The translations under genes were made by a program, and so were the position numbers. The notes beneath the pieces are model-generated. The model did no database searches. It had not been told where the DNA came from and saw only the letters and a program-made list of their open reading frames with translations. Positions 62,275 to 64,000 of a stretch of DNA of 64,000 nt are shown here, one piece after another. Numbering within the stretch: position 1 is the stretch's first letter; every line of letters starts with the position of its first letter. The stretch lies in the NCBI RefSeq assembly GCF_036452155.1, contig NZ_JAWJZY010000001.1. One strand, written 5' to 3'. Origin of the DNA: Sorlinia euscelidii (GTDB lineage: Bacteria; Pseudomonadota; Alphaproteobacteria; Acetobacterales; Acetobacteraceae).

Positions 62275-63668
62275 ATGACGAATACGAAGATCATCTTATC
62301 GCAGAATAACGTCAATAGCGATGTCCATGCCGCATCGGCCTCTCATAAACTCAAGGATCGACATATCCGCATGATCGCCCTTGGCGGGGTGATCGGGCGG
62401 GTTTATTTGTCGGGAGTTCAGCGGCGATCCGTCAGGCTGGCCCGTGCGTGCTGATCTCCTATCTCGCGACCGGGATATTGATTATCCTCATCATGCGGAT
62501 GCTCGGGGAGATGCTGATTTCCCGCGAGAGTGTCGGGAGTTTCGTCGATTGTATCCGTGTTGCGATGGGCAATGGCAGCGGCTTTGTCGCGGGTTGGCTT
62601 TACTGGTCTTTCTGGGTTGTGACGATCGGCGCGGAGGCTATTGGCGGCGCGATCGCCCTGCGGGACTGGGTCAGCATACCTGTCTGGATATTGGCCCCAA
62701 CGTTGATATTGGTGGTGAATCTCGTCAACCTCATCTCCGTGCATGTTTTCGGTGAATGTGAGTTCTGGCTTTCTTCCATCAAAGTCTTCTCACTCGTGAT
62801 TTTTTCAGCCATCGGGCTTGTCGCCCTCGCGGGGTTTATCGGCCCGCAACCTGTCACGCCGGTCGCCAACCTGATGGTCACACATACGCTCGCCCCCTAT
62901 GGCTGGAGTGCGATTTTTGCGGCCATCCCCACGGTGATATTTTCCATGATGGGGTCAGAATCCGCGACTGTCGCTGCGGCGGAATCCAAAAATGCGGGTG
63001 AAAATCTGGCGAAGGTCACGCGCTCCATCGGTATTCGCATCACGGTGTTTTTTCTCCTCTCCATCGCGCTGATCCTGCTCCTCTATCCATGGTCTGCCCT
63101 TCAATCAGGTTATTCTCCCTTCGTGACGGTGTTGCGACATCTCGGCATTCCGGGCGCTGCGGAAATCATGCAATTCGTCACGCTCAGCGCGATCCTGTCC
63201 TGTCTGAACTCCTCCATCTATATTTCATCACGCACTTTGCGGGGGCTTGCTGATAAAGGCCAGGCGCCGGAGCCGTTTTCGCTCCTTTCCGTGCGTCTTA
63301 TCCCGAAACATTCCGTTTTTGCGTCGAGCGTGATTGGACTTGTTTCGGCTTTCAGCTCCATCTTCTCGCCTGACCTCGTCTTCGCCTTCCTCCTGAGCGC
63401 GACAGGCGCCGTGATTTTGATTATTTATGGTATGCTGATTGTTTCTCACGCGATCTTCGTGCGGCAGGATCCGAGCAATAAAGCCTTCATTCTGCCCATG
63501 AGTGGCGTGCTGCATGTCATCATGACCGGCGCCATTGTCGCCGTCTTTGTAGCGATGCTGATCCAGCCCGGTAATCGCGGCACAGCGTTTTCAAGTCTTG
63601 GCAGCGTCGCTTTTTATGCCATCATCTATCTTTGCACACGCCATCGGCACCGTGAGGTCCCGGCTTGA
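62275..63668 (+). CDS. Amino-acid permease (APC/AAT family, one-base frameshift)
   Basis: Inner-membrane amino-acid/proton symporter. The first 42 codons, from the ATG at 62275, contain HKLKDRHIRMIALGGVIG, the signature lead-in of the AAT branch, then lose frame. Adding one G at 62395-62397 gives GAGLFVGSSAAIRQAGPCVLISYL and joins the 406-residue remainder with eleven more helices, including FSMMGSESATVAAAESKNAGENLAKVTRSI. About 464 residues when corrected, a full AAT-type length. Probably an undercall rather than a dead gene. Divergent from argC; mazG follows after 26 bases. Confidence 0.9.
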
Positions 63669-63694
63669 GGCGTGCGACGTTATCAGGATAAACG

Positions 63695-64000
63695 ATGATT
63701 TCGGGCAGTCATATCGACCGGCTTCTTAAGATTATGCAGCGGCTCCGAGACCCGGAAAAAGGCTGCGCATGGGATCTCAAGCAGAATTTCGACTCCATCG
63801 CGCCTTACACCATCGAAGAAGCTTACGAAGTCGCGGAAGCCATCCGGGAAAAGGATGATCACGCGCTTGCTGATGAATTGGGGGACCTGCTTCTTCAGGT
63901 CGTTTTCCTCAGCCAGATCGCGTCAGAGAAAAACGCTTTCACCTTTGCGGACGTGGTGGACCGGATCTGTGACAAGATGATCCGCCGTCACCCCCATATT
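63695..64000 (+). CDS. mazG: Nucleoside triphosphate pyrophosphohydrolase MazG (5' part)
   Basis: MazG cleaves (d)NTPs to monophosphates plus pyrophosphate and helps limit stringent-response signals. From the ATG at 63695 (MISGSHIDRLLKIMQRLRDP) the 102 visible residues include GCAWDLKQNFDSIAPYTIEEAYEVAEAI and the metal-binding E-x2-E ... DELGDLLLQVVFLSQIA pattern of the MazG fold, landmarks only. The gene runs out of the window. Confidence 0.94.
   Translation, partial: MISGSHIDRLLKIMQRLRDPEKGCAWDLKQNFDSIAPYTIEEAYEVAEAIREKDDHALADELGDLLLQVVFLSQIASEKNAFTFADVVDRICDKMIRRHPHI

Noticed and set aside
1..64000. CRISPR arrays, prophage, complete insertion sequences, rRNA operons
   Set aside because: No regularly spaced repeats, phage structural genes, intact transposases with terminal repeats or rRNA were seen.

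Overview
The window looks like a chromosomal segment of an alphaproteobacterium, most likely a member of the Acetobacteraceae (acetic acid bacteria and relatives). The clearest evidence is a circularly permuted, two-piece ssrA (tmRNA) gene directly upstream of an alphaproteobacterial-type sspB. An RpoH with the QKKLFFNLRR box, HisZ, and ThyX in place of ThyA point the same way. I do not assign a genus. Almost all of the window is ordinary core genome. The main exception is an accessory block at about 8.2-19.5 kb.

Layout. 1-3 kb: phosphate-uptake operon (phoU partial, pstB, pstA, pstC; no pstS here). 3.5-8.1 kb: large double-GT2 glycosyltransferase, MFS exporter, dps. 8.2-9.35 kb: gene-poor, possibly decayed DNA. 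9.36-16.86 kb: an unusual co-directional cluster of a [2Fe-2S] ferredoxin, a heme-oxygenase-like diiron-type enzyme, a fused double ATP-grasp ligase, a single ATP-grasp ligase, an EamA exporter and a Tat-exported class-V PLP enzyme. This reads as a small biosynthetic pathway for a ligase-made peptide-like metabolite that is exported and finished in the periplasm. It is the best candidate for an undescribed system. 17.3-19.2 kb: divergent HxlR regulator and MFS pump. 19.5-22.8 kb: ahpF-ahpC with divergent oxyR. 22.9-25.8 kb: lytic transglycosylase, thyX with a small membrane protein, ssrA, sspB. 25.9-32.4 kb: AbrB-type membrane protein, queA-tgt-queG (queuosine), small proteins, TerB/DnaJ-like protein. 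32.8-37.9 kb: mlaA-mlaC (outer-membrane lipid transport), GNAT acetyltransferase, ettA, tRNA-Ile(CAU), a SelW/Rdx-like protein and ppa. 38-48.8 kb: one minus-strand operon joining a type I secretion ABC/HlyD pair to a Sel1-repeat protein, two glycosyltransferases and an unknown protein. 49-64 kb: metH, old yellow enzyme, tspO, rluD-type synthase, rpoH, serC-hisZ-purA, tRNA-Leu(CAA), argC, amino-acid permease, and the start of mazG.

At least five otherwise well-conserved genes (pstC, tgt, the TerB/DnaJ-like gene, tspO and the amino-acid permease) are each broken by one missing base, mostly at G/C homopolymers. Adding one base restores family-typical ends and, for pstC, the ATGA overlap with pstA. 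I therefore read these as probable base-calling undercalls and annotate the genes as spanning the break.

How it fits together: most operons show tight translational coupling (ATGA or GTGA overlaps in pstC-pstA, the biosynthetic cluster, tgt-queG and serC-hisZ). Several rho-independent-type hairpins mark transcript ends.
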